A stretch of DNA of 64,000 nt from CAJBVG01 sp943371235 (GTDB lineage: Bacteria; Bacteroidota; Bacteroidia; Sphingobacteriales; Sphingobacteriaceae), in the NCBI GenBank assembly GCA_943371235.1, contig CALRTZ010000002.1, positions 1 through 64,000 on the forward strand, read 5' to 3'. The translations under genes and the position numbers were made by a program. The notes beneath the pieces were generated by a model. That model saw only the letters and a program-made list of their open reading frames with translations, had not been told where the DNA came from and ran no database searches. Below are positions 36,144 to 44,770 of the stretch, one piece after another (position 1 is the first letter of the stretch; each line of letters starts with the position of its first letter).

Positions 36144-37442
36144 ATGGTTTTACAGTTATTATTTATTGCCCTTACAGCTGCTGCTGTGTATTTGTTCTCT
36201 AAAAATATTGCCCGAATTCGTCGCAATATATTGTTAGGCAGAGACATTGATCGTTCGGATAGAGCATCAGACCGTTGGATGACCATGTTAAAAGTAGCAT
36301 TCGGTCAAACTAAAATGGCCACTCGCCCAGTACCATTTATATTTCATTTTCTTATTTATGCTGGTTTTATCATCATTAATATTGAAGTATTAGAAATAAT
36401 TATTGATGGTGTTTTTGGCACACATAGAATATTTGCTCCACTATTAGGCAGTTTGTATAATTTTTTAATTGGCTCGTTTGAATTCTTAGCCTTTGGAGTA
36501 TGGTTGGCATGCGTGGTATTTTTAGCCCGCAGAAACCTGATCAAGCTAAAAAGATTTTCGGGTACAGAAATGACTGCTTGGCCAAAATCAGATGCTAATT
36601 ATATTTTAATTGTAGAAATTTTATTGATGTCGGCATTTCTAATAATGAATGCTGCAGATTTTAAATTGCAGCAATTAGGCGCCGAGCATTATATACAAGC
36701 TGGTTCATTCCCGATATCTTCAATGCTTACAGGACTTCTGCCTACAGAAGTTTCTAGTTTAATTTTTATTGAAAGAGCTTGTTGGTGGTTCCACATTATT
36801 GGAATATTGGCATTTTTAAATTATGTGCCTTACTCAAAACATTTCCATATTTTCCTTGCATTTCCGAATACGTATTTTTCAAATTTAGAGGCTAAAGGTA
36901 AACTTACAAACATGCAAAGTGTAAGCAACGAAGTGAAAGCAATGCTCGACCCAAGTTTCGTACCTGATGCAAGTGTTACACCTGGAAGATTTGGAGCCAA
37001 AGATGTACAAGACCTTACATGGAAACAATTAATGGATTCATACACCTGTACAGAATGTGGAAGATGTACTTCTGTTTGCCCTGCCAACCAAACTGGAAAA
37101 TTATTATCTCCACGTAAAATAATGATGGATACCCGCGACAGATTAACAGAATTTGGAAACCATATTGAAAAAAATGGCAAAGATGCTATAGACGAAAAAA
37201 CATTGTTAGATAATTACATTACTAGAGAGGAATTATGGGCTTGCACCTCTTGTAATGCATGTACTGAAGCTTGCCCTGTAAACATAGACCCACTATCGAT
37301 CATAATAGATTTAAGAAGATATTTAGTGATGGAAGAATCGGCTGCACCAAGTAGTTTAAATGCAATGCAAACAAATATTGAAACAAACGGTGCCCCTTGG
37401 AAGTTTTCTCCAAGTGATAGAGCGAATTGGGCGAATGGGTAG
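36144..37442 (+). CDS. Membrane-bound (Fe-S) protein, HdrC/GlcF-like
   Basis: 432 residues from the ATG at 36144; a GTG four codons earlier is less likely. The first half has about five to six membrane helices (roughly 3-20, 65-85, 100-125, 150-170, 210-230). The second half carries two [4Fe-4S] motifs, CTECGRCTSVCP near 295-306 and CTSCNACTEACP near 367-378. This is the electron-transfer subunit of heterodisulfide-reductase-like membrane complexes. The partner HdrB-like CCG protein is encoded 0.6 kb downstream. Redox partner and substrate are unknown. The stop codon is inside a heptamer array. Confidence 0.88.
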   Translation: MVLQLLFIALTAAAVYLFSKNIARIRRNILLGRDIDRSDRASDRWMTMLKVAFGQTKMATRPVPFIFHFLIYAGFIIINIEVLEIIIDGVFGTHRIFAPLLGSLYNFLIGSFEFLAFGVWLACVVFLARRNLIKLKRFSGTEMTAWPKSDANYILIVEILLMSAFLIMNAADFKLQQLGAEHYIQAGSFPISSMLTGLLPTEVSSLIFIERACWWFHIIGILAFLNYVPYSKHFHIFLAFPNTYFSNLEAKGKLTNMQSVSNEVKAMLDPSFVPDASVTPGRFGAKDVQDLTWKQLMDSYTCTECGRCTSVCPANQTGKLLSPRKIMMDTRDRLTEFGNHIEKNGKDAIDEKTLLDNYITREELWACTSCNACTEACPVNIDPLSIIIDLRRYLVMEESAAPSSLNAMQTNIETNGAPWKFSPSDRANWANG

Positions 37443-37557
37443 GGAGTAGCGAGTATTGAGTAGCGAGTAGCGAGTAAACTCAATTGATTGCTAATTAATT
37501 ATCAGCATCTATTTATCACAATTTAGAATTTAGAGTTTAGAATTTAGAATTTATAAA
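37437..37557. repeat. Two heptamer arrays between the HdrC-like gene and HAD gene
   Basis: Six units of the form GAGTAGC occupy 37437-37478, the first containing the TAG stop of the HdrC-like gene. After 40 bases of unrelated sequence, units TTAGAAT / TTAGAGT run from about 37521 to 37552 and end next to the TTG start of the HAD gene. Confidence 0.85.
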
Positions 37558-37558
37558 A

Positions 37559-37975
37559 TTGAAATTAGAAGAAGTAAAAGACGAGCAAGGACATCATTTA
37601 AGTCCGAAGTTGCCAGACGAAGTTAAGAATTTTTTGATAGATATTGATGGTACTATTTGCGATGATATTCCGAATGAGGAACCTGAGCGAATGGAAGATG
37701 CAGCGATATACGATGGAGCCTTAGAAATGATTAATAAGTGGTATGAAGAAGGGCATCTAATTACTTTTTTCACCTCACGTACAGAAGCGCACAGAGCAGT
37801 AACAGAAAGATGGTTGGCGAAACATAATTTCAAATACCATGGTATACTTTTTGGTAAACCTCGAGGAGGAAATTATCATTGGATAGATAATCATATAGTA
37901 AGGGCAACGCGTTATGAAGGTAAGTTTACAGAACTTACAACCATAAATGCTAAAATTCAAGTATTTAAGGATTAG
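37559..37975 (+). CDS. Small HAD-superfamily phosphatase, TTG start
   Basis: 138 residues. Motif I FLIDIDGTICDD near 22-33 and motif II TFFTSRTEA near 64-72 place it in the HAD phosphatase superfamily. The late GGNYHWIDNH segment probably supplies the acidic end. Homologues are sometimes labelled phosphoheptose isomerase, for which I see no support. The start must be TTG at 37559-37561: an in-frame stop lies at 37538-37540 and the first ATG would delete motif I. It lies between the two halves of the Hdr-like pair. Substrate unknown. Confidence 0.8.
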   Translation: MKLEEVKDEQGHHLSPKLPDEVKNFLIDIDGTICDDIPNEEPERMEDAAIYDGALEMINKWYEEGHLITFFTSRTEAHRAVTERWLAKHNFKYHGILFGKPRGGNYHWIDNHIVRATRYEGKFTELTTINAKIQVFKD

Positions 37976-38010
37976 AATTTAGTATTTAGAGTTTAGAATT
38001 TAGAATTTAA
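37969..38010. repeat. Six heptamers anchored on the HAD stop codon
   Basis: Units GGATTAG, AATTTAG, TATTTAG and AGTTTAG continue in strict 7-base phase. The first unit contains the TAG stop of the HAD gene (37973-37975). The array ends 11 bases before the HdrB-like ATG. Confidence 0.9.
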
Positions 38011-38021
38011 TATCATCATAT

Positions 38022-38813
38022 ATGGAGTTTAAAGTACCAACCATGGCTGAAATGATAGCCAAAGGGGAACAACCAGAAATTTTATTTTGGGTTGGCTGTG
38101 CAGGTAGTTTTGATGAACGCGCACAGAAAATTACTCGCGATATTGCTAAAATCTTACACCATGTAGGTTTAAAATATGCAATTTTAGGTACAGAAGAAAG
38201 CTGTACTGGCGACCCTGCAAAGAGAGCAGGCAATGAATTTTTATTCCAAATGCAAGCAATGAGTAACATTCAATTGTTAAATGCATACGAAGTAAAAAAA
38301 ATAGTAACTGCTTGCCCACATTGTTTTAATACCTTGAAAAATGAATACCCAGAATTGGGTGGTAATTATGAAGTAATACATCATACTCAATTAATACAAG
38401 ATCTAATAAACCAAGGTAAGCTAACCGCAAGCAACGGTGAGTCGTTTAAAGGCAAACGCATTACTTACCACGACCCCTGTTATTTAGGCAGAGCTAACGG
38501 TGTATACGAAGCACCGCGTGAAGTATTAGCACAATTAGATTCGGACTTAGTAGAATTAAAAAGATGCAAATCAAACGGATTATGCTGTGGTGCTGGTGGT
38601 GCTCAAATGTTTAAAGAACCAGAAAAAGGAACGAGAGATATTAACGTAGAACGAGTAGAAGAAGCTCTTTCTGTAAAACCAGATATTATTGCAGCATCCT
38701 GCCCATTTTGCATGACGATGTTAAGTGATGGAGTTAAACATTTTGAAAAAGAAAATGTTGTAGAAGTATTAGACATTGCTGAGATTACAGCTAAAGCAAA
38801 CGGATTATCATAA
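38022..38813 (+). CDS. CCG-domain (Fe-S) protein, HdrB-like
   Basis: 263 residues with two cysteine-rich CCG domains: WVGCAGSFDER near 20-30 with TACPHCFNT near 95-103, and CKSNGLCCGAGGAQMF near 182-197 with ASCPFCMTM near 225-233. Such domains bind the unusual [4Fe-4S] clusters of heterodisulfide reductase subunit B and related oxidoreductases (GlpC, GlcF, LutA). With the membrane HdrC-like protein upstream it should form a quinone- or thiol-linked redox complex. Its stop overlaps the next start as TAATG. Confidence 0.88.
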   Translation: MEFKVPTMAEMIAKGEQPEILFWVGCAGSFDERAQKITRDIAKILHHVGLKYAILGTEESCTGDPAKRAGNEFLFQMQAMSNIQLLNAYEVKKIVTACPHCFNTLKNEYPELGGNYEVIHHTQLIQDLINQGKLTASNGESFKGKRITYHDPCYLGRANGVYEAPREVLAQLDSDLVELKRCKSNGLCCGAGGAQMFKEPEKGTRDINVERVEEALSVKPDIIAASCPFCMTMLSDGVKHFEKENVVEVLDIAEITAKANGLS

Positions 38814-39316
38814 TGAAAACGAATTGGCAAATAAATGAATTCGACTCTAGTTCAAAAATTTGGATTTATACCATACATCCAAATTTGAATGAACAAATTG
38901 AATCTCATTTATCAGCAGAGTTAACAGAATTTTGCAAACAATGGACTGCTCACAATAAAGAACTACGTGCATTTTTTAAAATCATCGAACATACCATTTT
39001 AATTATTGGTGTTGATGAACATTTAAATCCGGCGAGTGGTTGTTCAATCGACAAATCTGTTCATTTTTTAGAAGATTTAGAGAAAAAATATGCTATTGAA
39101 TTTTTTAATAGAATGTTGTTTACATATATCGACGAAGAAGATACTTTTAGAACACATACCAAAACTCAATTTGAAAATCTAATTCAAGAAAATAAAATCA
39201 CACATCAAACAACAGTTGTGAATACACTTGCATTAACATTAAAAGATTGGAATGAAAATGGGTTACAAACAATTGAAAAATCGTGGATGAAAAACTTTTT
39301 TAAGGTGCTTGTTTAA
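38813..39316 (+). CDS. Conserved hypothetical following HdrB
   Basis: 167 residues, soluble by appearance, with no membrane segment. Family members in Bacteroidota are often named ABC transporter ATPase, but no Walker A, Walker B or signature motif is visible, so that name is unsupported. Segments such as GVDEHLNPASGCSIDKSV near 63-80 are the most conserved-looking. It is translationally coupled to the HdrB-like gene (TAATG) and is followed without a gap by the MbnP-like gene. Function unknown. Confidence 0.8.
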   Translation: MKTNWQINEFDSSSKIWIYTIHPNLNEQIESHLSAELTEFCKQWTAHNKELRAFFKIIEHTILIIGVDEHLNPASGCSIDKSVHFLEDLEKKYAIEFFNRMLFTYIDEEDTFRTHTKTQFENLIQENKITHQTTVVNTLALTLKDWNENGLQTIEKSWMKNFFKVLV

Positions 39317-40111
39317 ATGAAAAATATAATAACATATCTCTTTATACTCATTGCCATTTCAGCTTGTAGAGAAGACACCATTGATATTGACAAACCTATT
39401 GGCAAACTAGGTGCGGTACAATTAATTTTCGATAATGTAGTGGGCACAGAAGAACTCGTACTCGATTCGCAATCGTATATAAATGATTTTGATGAAGAAT
39501 TTACAATCGCAAAATTCAATTATTTCGTAAGTAATATTGAGTTGAAATTAACAGATGGGACGTATGTAAAAATGCCACAAGACAGTTCTTATTTTTTAAT
39601 AAAAGAAAAAGATTTATTCTCACACACAGCAAATTTAAATTGGGTGAATGAAGGGGAATACGCTGGCATTAGGTTTATGATTGGGGTAGATAGTTTAAGA
39701 AGCACTATGCCGAAGGAAACTCAAAATGGTAATTTAGATCAAGGTGGTTATGCATCAGATATGTATTGGGTGTGGAACCAAGGATATATATTTATGAAAT
39801 TAGAGTGCCATGAATACCTACCTAAAGGTGGGGGTGCACCTATACCATTTGTTTACCACATTGGTGGATTCGGTGGTTATAATACTCCTACTATCAATAA
39901 TATTAGAACCATCAGCATAGATTTTCCGAATTCCATTACAGTTAGTCAATCAAAAAAATCTAAAGTATTTTTAAAAACGGATGTTATGAAAGTACTTTCG
40001 GGACCAAACCCAATACAATTTTCTAAATACCCAACGGTAATGCTTACACCATTTTCTGTAAAAGTTGCCGATAATTATATTCAGATGTTTAGTATAACTA
40101 ATGTTGAATAA
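39317..40111 (+). CDS. MbnP-family lipoprotein
   Basis: 264 residues with a lipoprotein signal (LIAISAC, Cys at about 17). The body fits the MbnP family: a conserved region MYWVWNQGYIFMKLE near 151-165 and a FNYFVSNIELK segment near 65-75. MbnP of methanotrophs binds copper after its partner MbnH converts a tryptophan to kynurenine. The tryptophans in the MYWVW segment are candidates here. The ATG directly follows the previous stop and the MbnH-like gene is 16 bases downstream, so the pair is co-expressed. Whether this member binds copper is inference. Confidence 0.85.
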   Translation: MKNIITYLFILIAISACREDTIDIDKPIGKLGAVQLIFDNVVGTEELVLDSQSYINDFDEEFTIAKFNYFVSNIELKLTDGTYVKMPQDSSYFLIKEKDLFSHTANLNWVNEGEYAGIRFMIGVDSLRSTMPKETQNGNLDQGGYASDMYWVWNQGYIFMKLECHEYLPKGGGAPIPFVYHIGGFGGYNTPTINNIRTISIDFPNSITVSQSKKSKVFLKTDVMKVLSGPNPIQFSKYPTVMLTPFSVKVADNYIQMFSITNVE

Positions 40112-40127
40112 ATAAAAAATAATAGAA

Positions 40128-41159
40128 ATGAACTATTTAAAACCTATTTGTTTTTTTATTAGCTGTGGAATTCTACTTACATCATGTAATAAAGATGAAA
40201 CTGTAAAAGTTACACCCCAAACAGAATTTAAAGGATTTGAGAAACCAGCAAACTTCCCCAATCCATTATATAGATTTCAATACAATGAAGTAACAAAAGA
40301 AGGATTTGAATTAGGTCGTAAATTGTTTTATGATGGAATATTGTCAAGAGATGGGAGTATTTCTTGCGGTAGTTGTCACCAACAAATTGCCGCATTTGCA
40401 CATTTCGATCATCCGGTATCTCACGGTATTGATGATAAATTAGGAACAAGAAACTCACCTGTATTGCAAAACTTAGCATGGTCGCCTAGCTTTTTCTGGG
40501 ATGGAGGGGTTTTTGATTTAGATTTATTTTCATTTGCGCCAATACAGAATCCTGTTGAAATGGATGAGAATATACAAAACGTACTTTCTAAATTAAAAAT
40601 GCATCCAACATATCCAGGCTTATTTAAAAAAGCGTTTGGAACAGATTCTATTACGAGCACAAACTTTATGTATGCCCTCTCGCAATTTATGAATATGTTG
40701 GTGAGTAATAATTCTAGATACGATAAATACATTGCCGGAGATGCAAGCGCACTAAGCGTTACAGAGGTAGAAGGTATGAATTTATTTATGCAGAATTGCA
40801 ACCGTTGCCATACCGCTCCTTTATTTACCGACAACAAATTTCACAATAATGGCATTGCACGTTTAGCAGATAAAGGTCGCTATGAAATTACCCTAGTAGA
40901 TTCTGATTTGTATAAATTTAAAACACCTAGCTTACGAAATGTTGATAAAAGCATTCCGTATTTTCATGATGGTAGAACCAATACTTTAGAGCAAGTGTTG
41001 AACCATTATTCAAGTAACATTCAATCTACAGGAACAGTTGATGGAGGGTTAAAAGGAGGAATAGAATTAAGTGCAGATGATAAAACTAAAATCATTGCAT
41101 TCTTAAAAACATTAACAGACGATACCTTTTTAAAAGATAGTAGGTTTAGCGAGCAATAA
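40128..41159 (+). CDS. Di-haem cytochrome c peroxidase family protein, MbnH/MauG-like
   Basis: 343 residues, lipoprotein signal (ILLTSC, Cys near 20). Two haem-binding CxxCH motifs: CGSCH near 83-87 and CNRCH near 223-227. It also contains the family segments LGTRNSPVLQN near 104-114 and FKTPSLRNV near 264-272. Members either reduce peroxide or, as MauG and MbnH, oxidise residues of a partner protein. The MbnP-family partner immediately upstream points to the MbnH role. The last 14 bases overlap the 3' end of bshA on the other strand. Confidence 0.88.
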   Translation: MNYLKPICFFISCGILLTSCNKDETVKVTPQTEFKGFEKPANFPNPLYRFQYNEVTKEGFELGRKLFYDGILSRDGSISCGSCHQQIAAFAHFDHPVSHGIDDKLGTRNSPVLQNLAWSPSFFWDGGVFDLDLFSFAPIQNPVEMDENIQNVLSKLKMHPTYPGLFKKAFGTDSITSTNFMYALSQFMNMLVSNNSRYDKYIAGDASALSVTEVEGMNLFMQNCNRCHTAPLFTDNKFHNNGIARLADKGRYEITLVDSDLYKFKTPSLRNVDKSIPYFHDGRTNTLEQVLNHYSSNIQSTGTVDGGLKGGIELSADDKTKIIAFLKTLTDDTFLKDSRFSEQ

Positions 41160-42291
41160 GAGATTTAGATTTTTCTATTACTTCCTCATAATATCTTTCA
41201 TACACTGGCATGATGTGTTTAATGTCGAAGGTTTTTGCATGCGCTAAAGCATTCTCTTTAAACTTCTGTAAGCGAGCACTGTCTTCTAAGATATAAATGG
41301 CATGAGCAGCCATTCCATCAATGTCGCCAACTTCATCTAAAAAGCCAGTAACTCCATCAATGTTTAATTCTGGTATTCCACCTGCATTCGATGATATTAC
41401 AGGTAATTTGCATGCCATAGCTTCTAATGCTGCGAGTCCGAAACTCTCCGTTTCTGATGGTAAAATAAACAAGTCTGATACCGATAAAATTTCTTCTACT
41501 GCATCTAATTTACCTAAGAAACGAACATCGTCTTTTAAATTCAATTCCCTACAAAGTTGTTCAACTTCTATACGCTCCGGACCATCGCCGGCAAGTAATA
41601 ATTTAGCAGGAATTTTTTCAATAACCTTTGCAAAAATTTTAACAACATCTTGCACTCTCTTTACTTTACGAAAGTTAGAGGTATGTACAATAATTTTTTC
41701 GTCGTTGGGTGCTATTGCTTTTTTAAAATGATTTTTTGCTTTGTGGCTGAATCTATCTAAATCAATAAAATTAGGAATTACTCTAATTTCATTTGTGATC
41801 TCAAAATGTTCGAACGTATCTTTCTTTAAATTTTCTGATACTGCTGTAACACCGTCTGATTGATTGATAGAAAAAGTAACTACAGGCTTGTAAGTTCTAT
41901 CTTTACCCACTAAGGTAATATCTGTTCCGTGTAAAGTGGTTACTACCGGAATGTGTATTCCATTAGCAGCCAAAATTTGCTTTGCCATGTATGCGGCAGA
42001 AGCATGCGGTATTGCATAGTGTACATGTAAAATATCCAGTCCTTCATATTGTACCACATCTACCAAACGACTAGCTAGAGCAAGCTCATAAGGAGGGTAA
42101 TCAAACAAAGGATATTTAGAAACGGTAACTTCGTGGTAAAATAAATTCTCTGAAAAAAAATCTAAACGAGCAGGTTGACTGTACGTGATAAAATGTACTT
42201 GATGACCGTGGTCTGCTAATGCTTTTCCTAGTTCTGTTGCTACTACTCCACTCCCACCAAATGTTGGATAGCATACGATGCCTATTTTCAT
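41146..42291 (-). CDS. bshA: N-acetyl-alpha-D-glucosaminyl L-malate synthase
   Basis: GT4 glycosyltransferase making GlcNAc-malate from UDP-GlcNAc and malate, the first step of bacillithiol synthesis. 381 residues. The start MKIGIVCYPTFGGSGVVATELG is the BshA signature. HVHYAIPHA near 95-103 and the GT-B C-terminal LPSETESFGLAALEAMA near 279-295 are also present. It is monocistronic and convergent with the MbnH-like gene, overlapping it by 14 bases. Confidence 0.95.
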   Translation of the reverse strand: MKIGIVCYPTFGGSGVVATELGKALADHGHQVHFITYSQPARLDFFSENLFYHEVTVSKYPLFDYPPYELALASRLVDVVQYEGLDILHVHYAIPHASAAYMAKQILAANGIHIPVVTTLHGTDITLVGKDRTYKPVVTFSINQSDGVTAVSENLKKDTFEHFEITNEIRVIPNFIDLDRFSHKAKNHFKKAIAPNDEKIIVHTSNFRKVKRVQDVVKIFAKVIEKIPAKLLLAGDGPERIEVEQLCRELNLKDDVRFLGKLDAVEEILSVSDLFILPSETESFGLAALEAMACKLPVISSNAGGIPELNIDGVTGFLDEVGDIDGMAAHAIYILEDSARLQKFKENALAHAKTFDIKHIMPVYERYYEEVIEKSKSLIAR

Positions 42292-42420
42292 GTTGTAAAT
42301 TTAAATTTAATAGATGAACTAATTGTTAACAAGCCATCGATTTATTTGTTCTTTAGTTAATTGATAAATAAATCAAACAAAGAACATATTCAATATATTT
42401 GATGTATCGCAAAAACAGTG

Positions 42421-43350
42421 CTATTTAAGAACCACTTGAGGCACTTTTACATAATAACCGGTTCCATTGTATTCTCTCTTACGTGGATGTTCCATACAAA
42501 CGTTTGAACAACACCCGTCTAATTCCCAACCACACTCATCACACTGTGTGAAGTGAGCATTGCATTCTGGATTTGCGCAGTTAATCATTTTAGTGGTTTC
42601 TGTACCGCAGTTAAAACATTTTGATACCACCACTGGGTTTACAGTGTTTACTTCCACAGTAAGTCTGTTATCAAAAACATAACATTTGCCTTCAAAATCT
42701 TTCCCACCTGCTTCTTTACCGTATTTTATAATGCCTCCGTGTAATTGATATACGTCTTGAAAACCTTCTTTTAACAATAATGCACTGGCCTTTTCACACT
42801 TAATACCACCTGTGCAATAGGTGAGTATTTTTTTGTCTTTATATTGAGCAAGCTCATTAATTTTAGAAGGGAAATCTCTAAAATTTTCGATATCAAGGGT
42901 AATAGCGTTTTTAAAATGCCCCACATTATGTTCATAATTAGAGCGCACATCTAAAATAATGACATCCTCTCTGTCAATCATCTCCATAAATTCGGTTGGC
43001 TCCAAGTGCTTGCCAGTTTCTTTGTTAGGATCTATGTAATTGGGGTCTTTTAAACCAGAATATACGATTTCAGATTTGTAGCGAACGTGCATTTTTATAA
43101 ATGAAGGTTCGGTAACCTCATCTATTTTAAAGTCGGTTTTAGCAAAACGAGGATCTTGTAATACGTACTGCATATACTGATCGCATTGCTCTTTTGTACC
43201 CGAAACCGTACCGTTTAACCCTTCGTCGGCAATTATAATCCGACCAACTAAACCTATTGATTTACAAAATTGTAGGTGCTCTTGAGTGTATTGCTCCGCA
43301 TTCTCAATGCGTGAATAGCAATAATAAAGTAATGTTTGATATGTATTCAT
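42421..43350 (-). CDS. trhO: tRNA uridine(34) hydroxylase, rhodanese-domain protein
   Basis: Oxygen-dependent tRNA U34 hydroxylase (TrhO, formerly YceA) forming ho5U. 309 residues from the ATG at 43348-43350; an ATG two codons earlier is possible. The N-terminal acylphosphatase-like region (IIADEGLNGTVSGT near 36-49) is followed by a rhodanese domain with the active Cys in YCTGGIKCEKA near 178-188. The C-terminal Cys-rich segment (CFNCGTET, CDECGWELDGCCSNVC) probably binds zinc. Divergent from kbl, separated by a heptamer array. Confidence 0.92.
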   Translation of the reverse strand: MNTYQTLLYYCYSRIENAEQYTQEHLQFCKSIGLVGRIIIADEGLNGTVSGTKEQCDQYMQYVLQDPRFAKTDFKIDEVTEPSFIKMHVRYKSEIVYSGLKDPNYIDPNKETGKHLEPTEFMEMIDREDVIILDVRSNYEHNVGHFKNAITLDIENFRDFPSKINELAQYKDKKILTYCTGGIKCEKASALLLKEGFQDVYQLHGGIIKYGKEAGGKDFEGKCYVFDNRLTVEVNTVNPVVVSKCFNCGTETTKMINCANPECNAHFTQCDECGWELDGCCSNVCMEHPRKREYNGTGYYVKVPQVVLK

Positions 43351-43415
43351 AATCATTAATACCGCTGCAAACGGCGTTAAATGCGATGCAAAGATAGCAT
43401 TTCGAGACGATTCTT

Positions 43416-43497
43416 GAAATTCTAAATTGCAAACCCTAAATTCTAAATTACAAATCCTAAATTCTAAAGACTAAAGACTAATATCTAATTACAAATT
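43416..43497. repeat. Heptamer array between trhO and kbl
   Basis: About eleven consecutive 7-base units, changing from TCTAAAT / CCTAAAT / TACAAAT types to ACTAAAG types along the array. Two unit families found separately elsewhere in the window are joined here in one phase. Confidence 0.85.
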
Positions 43498-43499
43498 TG

Positions 43500-43507
43500 T
43501 AACTTTG
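43500..43507 (+). promoter_or_regulatory. -7 box of kbl
   Basis: TAACTTTG matches TAnnTTTG and lies directly after the heptamer array. Predicted leader about 20-25 bases. The -33 position falls inside the array and lacks TTG. Confidence 0.5.
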
Positions 43508-43533
43508 GAGTCTAAATTCAAGCATTTTATACC

Positions 43534-44724
43534 ATGTACAACACTTTAAAGCCCGTATTACAAGCAGAATTAGCTGAAATAGAAAAAGCTGGTTTATTTA
43601 AACGTGAGCGAATTATAATAACACCTCAAGGAGCAGATATTAAAGTAAGTGATGGCAAAGCAGTAATAAATTTCTGTGCGAACAATTACTTAGGATTATC
43701 CTCGCATCCTAGAGTTTTGCAAGCGGCTAAAGATGCAATTGATTCTCATGGTTTCGGCATGTCGTCTGTTCGTTTTATTTGCGGTACACAGGATATACAT
43801 AAGACCTTAGAAGCAAGAATTTCAGAATTTTTAGGTACTGAAGATACTATTTTATATGCTGCAGCATTTGATGCAAACGGTGGTGTTTTCGAACCATTGT
43901 TTAACGAACAAGATGCTATTATTTCTGATGAATTAAACCATGCTTCTATTATTGATGGTGTGCGTTTGTGTAAAGCTCAACGCTTCCGTTACAAACATGA
44001 TAACATGGAAGACTTAGAAGCGAAATTAATAGAAACAAAAGATTTACGTCACCGAATTATTGTTACTGATGGGGCCTTTTCAATGGATGGAACCATTGCT
44101 CAATTAGATAAAATTGCTGTACTCGCAGAAAAATACAATGCGCTTGTAATGATTGATGAATGCCATTGTTCGGGCTTTTTAGGTAAAACTGGTAGAGGTA
44201 CGCATGAGCACCATAATGTAATGGGTAAAATGGATATTATTACCGGAACCTTAGGTAAAGCATTAGGTGGTGCATCTGGAGGTTATACTTCAGGAAGAAA
44301 AGAAATTATCGACATGTTACGTCAACGTTCTCGTCCGTATTTATTTTCGAACACTCTTGCTCCTTCTATTGTGGGAGCTTCTATTGAAGTATTAAATATG
44401 TTGAGCGAAACAACTGAGTTAAGAGATAAATTAGAATCAAATACCAAGTATTTTAGGGAGAAAATGACAGCCGCTGGTTTTGACATTAAACCAGGTGTAC
44501 ATCCAATTGTTCCAGTGATGTTATACGATGCAAAACTATCACAAGAATTTGCAGCACGTATGTTGGAAGAAGGTATCTATGTAATCGGATTTTATTTCCC
44601 AGTAGTTCCGCAAGGCAAAGCAAGAATTAGAGTGCAAATGTCGGCAGCGCATGATAAGCATCATTTAGATAAAGCCATAGAAGCGTTTATAAAGGTTGGA
44701 AAAGAACTAAAAGTAATTGGATAA
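43534..44724 (+). CDS. kbl: Glycine C-acetyltransferase (2-amino-3-ketobutyrate CoA ligase)
   Basis: PLP enzyme of threonine breakdown, splitting 2-amino-3-ketobutyrate with CoA into glycine and acetyl-CoA. 396 residues. INFCANNYLGLSSHP near 49-63 and SHGFGMSSVRFICGTQ near 72-87 are close to enterobacterial Kbl. The PLP lysine lies in GTLGKALGGASGGY near 240-253. Serine palmitoyltransferase is the related alternative, but these segments favour Kbl. No threonine dehydrogenase is adjacent. The stop codon opens an octamer array. Confidence 0.93.
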   Translation: MYNTLKPVLQAELAEIEKAGLFKRERIIITPQGADIKVSDGKAVINFCANNYLGLSSHPRVLQAAKDAIDSHGFGMSSVRFICGTQDIHKTLEARISEFLGTEDTILYAAAFDANGGVFEPLFNEQDAIISDELNHASIIDGVRLCKAQRFRYKHDNMEDLEAKLIETKDLRHRIIVTDGAFSMDGTIAQLDKIAVLAEKYNALVMIDECHCSGFLGKTGRGTHEHHNVMGKMDIITGTLGKALGGASGGYTSGRKEIIDMLRQRSRPYLFSNTLAPSIVGASIEVLNMLSETTELRDKLESNTKYFREKMTAAGFDIKPGVHPIVPVMLYDAKLSQEFAARMLEEGIYVIGFYFPVVPQGKARIRVQMSAAHDKHHLDKAIEAFIKVGKELKVIG

Positions 44725-44761
44725 TGTGCTAGTGTGATAGTATGCTAGTGTGCTAATAAAT
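44722..44761. repeat. Five octamers starting at the kbl stop codon
   Basis: Units TAATGTGC, TAGTGTGA, TAGTATGC and so on are in strict 8-base phase. The first unit begins with the TAA stop of kbl. The array ends ten bases before the pheS ATG. Confidence 0.88.
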
Positions 44762-44770
44762 TGGATAGGA

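Noticed and set aside
37559..37975. Phosphoheptose isomerase
   Set aside because: Motifs are those of HAD phosphatases; no SIS domain.
38813..39316. ABC transporter ATPase, as homologues are often named
   Set aside because: No Walker A, Walker B or signature motif in the 167 residues.
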